From Erysipelothrix sp. (GTDB lineage: Bacteria > Bacillota_I > Bacilli_A > Erysipelotrichales > Erysipelotrichaceae), in the NCBI GenBank assembly GCA_012520695.1, contig JAAYNU010000026.1:1-7705 (forward strand): a stretch of 7,705 nt of DNA, in the 5' to 3' direction. The notes under the pieces are model-generated. The model worked only from the letters and a program-made list of their open reading frames with translations, was not told where the DNA came from and did no database searches. The translations under genes were made by a program, and so were the position numbers. This document shows positions 6,282 through 7,705 of the stretch, piece after piece. Position 1 is the stretch's first letter; each line of letters begins with the position of its first letter.

Positions 6282-7705
6282 TATTCATATTTTATTGTTT
6301 CATACGACAAAGTAACAACCAGTATTAGAGGATGACCCTCATCAGGTTTTTGGATGGACACTACTTTCTCATCGCCACCCTCTTCTTCTTTAATCTTGAG
6401 GTACTTTATTTTATAAGCGTTCTCCTCACCCCATGCATTGATTTCGTCAATTGTCCAATCTTTTTCAGGAAAACTCAAAGGTTCAGTTGGTTCAACAACA
6501 ACATCAGATTCGTCAGATTCATCCAAATCCCCAGATTCAACCTCAAGATACTCAACAATCGAGATACTTACACCACCCGGTTTCTTTTTATAGGTGCCTG
6601 GATCAACTGATTGGTAAATGATTTGACCATCAGAGTATGATTCCTTAAAGTCCGGTGAGTTATTATCAATAACACGTAAAGTAATCTCGACATTGTTCTT
6701 GTTCCCCCATTCCTTCACTTTTGATTTAGACCAATCCCGTGTGAAGTTAGGAACAACAAACTGCTCGTTGGTTTCAGGCTCCTGCGTTTGCCCTTTACCA
6801 ATCGTGGTTCCATCATTGTAAGGAGTCTTCGCTAGTTTAAACGGTTTATTAATTGAGAAAGAAAACGAAGTCTCTTCTAAGAGCTCTGTCTCTGTTTGAA
6901 GGTTGTGTTTAATTACACGTTTCGCTTCATCCAAGTCAGATTGATAAGGAAGCACAACAGACATACCATTAATAAATGGAGTATCACCGGTAACTTGAGT
7001 TTGAACAATTCTAAAAGTATTCATAGGATCAAGTTGCGAAGAATTTGTTTCCGAAATTGCGAAACCTAACAACGCCGTTAGATCATCTACGGAAATATTC
7101 ATCGTCAAATTCTTAGAAGCACCTTCTAAGACCGATACAAGACGTTCAGGATTACGTTCATTGATTAACTTCGTTGCGATTTCTCGAATAACGTACTGTT
7201 GATTTAATTGACGCGTAAAGTCACCCGAACCAAAACTATGACGCTCACGCGCAAAGGTTACGGCTTGTTTACCATCCAATAAGTTTAGACCTGCAGGAAC
7301 AGTTATAGTTTCATACTCGTTCTGTTTTCCTTCAATAGGGAACGATCCCGCAAAGCTAAGTGGAGAATCAATTTCAATACCACCTAAGGCATCGATTATT
7401 TTTTGGAGTGCATAGAAATCTGTTTCAAAATAGAAATCAATCTCTACATCAAGGAAATCCTCAACTGTGTCCACAAGACACTGACGCCCACGACTTCTTG
7501 AGTGATTTAACTTATCTCGAGAATTATTCGCATAACACGCAATTGGGATGTATGAATCACGCGCAAGACTTGTCATCGTAACACGAAGCGTTTTAGGATT
7601 CACCGATGCGACAATAATGGAATCCGATAGACCCTCATTATTACCCAATAGAATGACAGTAAACGGTTCTTTCGTAACGTTCACATTAGAGAAGTCATCA
7701 CTAAC
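6281..7705 (-). CDS. LCP (LytR-CpsA-Psr) family cell-envelope protein with C-terminal PASTA-like repeats, 5' end outside the window
   Basis: LCP enzymes sit on the outer face of the membrane and transfer undecaprenyl-linked glycopolymers, such as teichoic acid or capsule, onto peptidoglycan. The frame stays open to the right edge (474 codons seen), so the cytoplasmic start and membrane segment are missing; a GTG at 7684 is not a plausible real start because it falls directly before the LCP core. The LCP domain spans about residues 15-215 of the visible part: FTVILLGNNEG, SLARDSYIPI, RDKLNH, DALGGIEID, LLDGKQAVTFARERH and GDFTRQLNQQ. The usual GxDxR...RSD opening is shortened to GNNEGLSDS, lacking the first Asp and the Arg. 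Two Cys (IACYAN, RQCLVD) lie in the core. After a spacer come a PASTA-like repeat (about 315-385, VVPNFTRDWSKSKVKEWG, QSVDPGTYKKKPGG), an acidic linker (DLDESDESD) and a second, degenerate repeat (about 409-470, LSFPEKDWTIDEINAWGEEN). PASTA repeats bind peptidoglycan or muropeptides in kinases and penicillin-binding proteins. Confidence 0.88.
   Translation of the reverse strand, partial: VSDDFSNVNVTKEPFTVILLGNNEGLSDSIIVASVNPKTLRVTMTSLARDSYIPIACYANNSRDKLNHSRSRGRQCLVDTVEDFLDVEIDFYFETDFYALQKIIDALGGIEIDSPLSFAGSFPIEGKQNEYETITVPAGLNLLDGKQAVTFARERHSFGSGDFTRQLNQQYVIREIATKLINERNPERLVSVLEGASKNLTMNISVDDLTALLGFAISETNSSQLDPMNTFRIVQTQVTGDTPFINGMSVVLPYQSDLDEAKRVIKHNLQTETELLEETSFSFSINKPFKLAKTPYNDGTTIGKGQTQEPETNEQFVVPNFTRDWSKSKVKEWGNKNNVEITLRVIDNNSPDFKESYSDGQIIYQSVDPGTYKKKPGGVSISIVEYLEVESGDLDESDESDVVVEPTEPLSFPEKDWTIDEINAWGEENAYKIKYLKIKEEEGGDEKVVSIQKPDEGHPLILVVTLSYETIKYE

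Noticed and set aside
1..7705. Mobile element, CRISPR array or defence island
   Set aside because: No transposase, integrase, direct-repeat array or target-site duplication is visible; although tRNA genes are common integration sites, nothing next to them here looks integrated.
1..7705. Alternative genetic code (TGA as Trp)
   Set aside because: TGA ends potB and potC at ATGA junctions and reading through it would break these overlaps; the Trp codons I translated in the motifs are TGG.

Overview
The window suggests a low-GC Gram-positive bacterium (Bacillota). The evidence is AT-rich intergenic DNA, strong AGGAGG ribosome-binding sites, tRNA genes that encode their own CCA, sigma-A type promoters with TATAAT boxes, a lipobox-bearing PotD and a LytR-CpsA-Psr (LCP) protein. 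TGA ends potB and potC, so this is not the Mycoplasma code. The tone of the proteins would fit Erysipelotrichia or relatives, but that placement is a guess from memory, not a computed result. Every gene I can support lies on the minus strand, so the region is transcribed from right to left.

Read in the direction of transcription, the right edge (7705-6281) holds the 3' part of an LCP cell-envelope ligase gene with a C-terminal extension of PASTA-like repeats. It is followed by a hairpin terminator. Next, each with its own promoter, come a diacylglycerol/lipid kinase gene (6184-5297) and a small thioredoxin gene (5233-4928), which has a strong terminator behind it.

The centre is a polyamine import operon of about 4.3 kb: an XRE-cupin regulator (4793-4257), then potA (ATPase), potB and potC (permeases) and potD (lipoprotein receptor), closed by a hairpin terminator at 494-516. 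The genes are packed very tightly: a ribosome-binding site overlapping the preceding stop, a TAATG junction and two ATGA junctions. The regulator probably senses polyamine or a related signal through its cupin domain and controls the operon, perhaps through a perfect inverted repeat just upstream of its own start codon.

The left end is a tRNA operon (Cys, Leu, Arg, Pro in order of transcription) driven by its own promoter. The Pro gene is cut by the window edge.

The most notable observation is an in-frame amber codon in potA at 3413-3415. It replaces what looks like a conserved Glu of the C-terminal TOBE region, while the same frame stays open for 69 more codons to the TAATG junction with potB. 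The second is the joining of an LCP domain to PASTA-like repeats. Otherwise the window looks like ordinary core chromosome; I found no mobile element, CRISPR array, defence system or clearly new multi-gene system.
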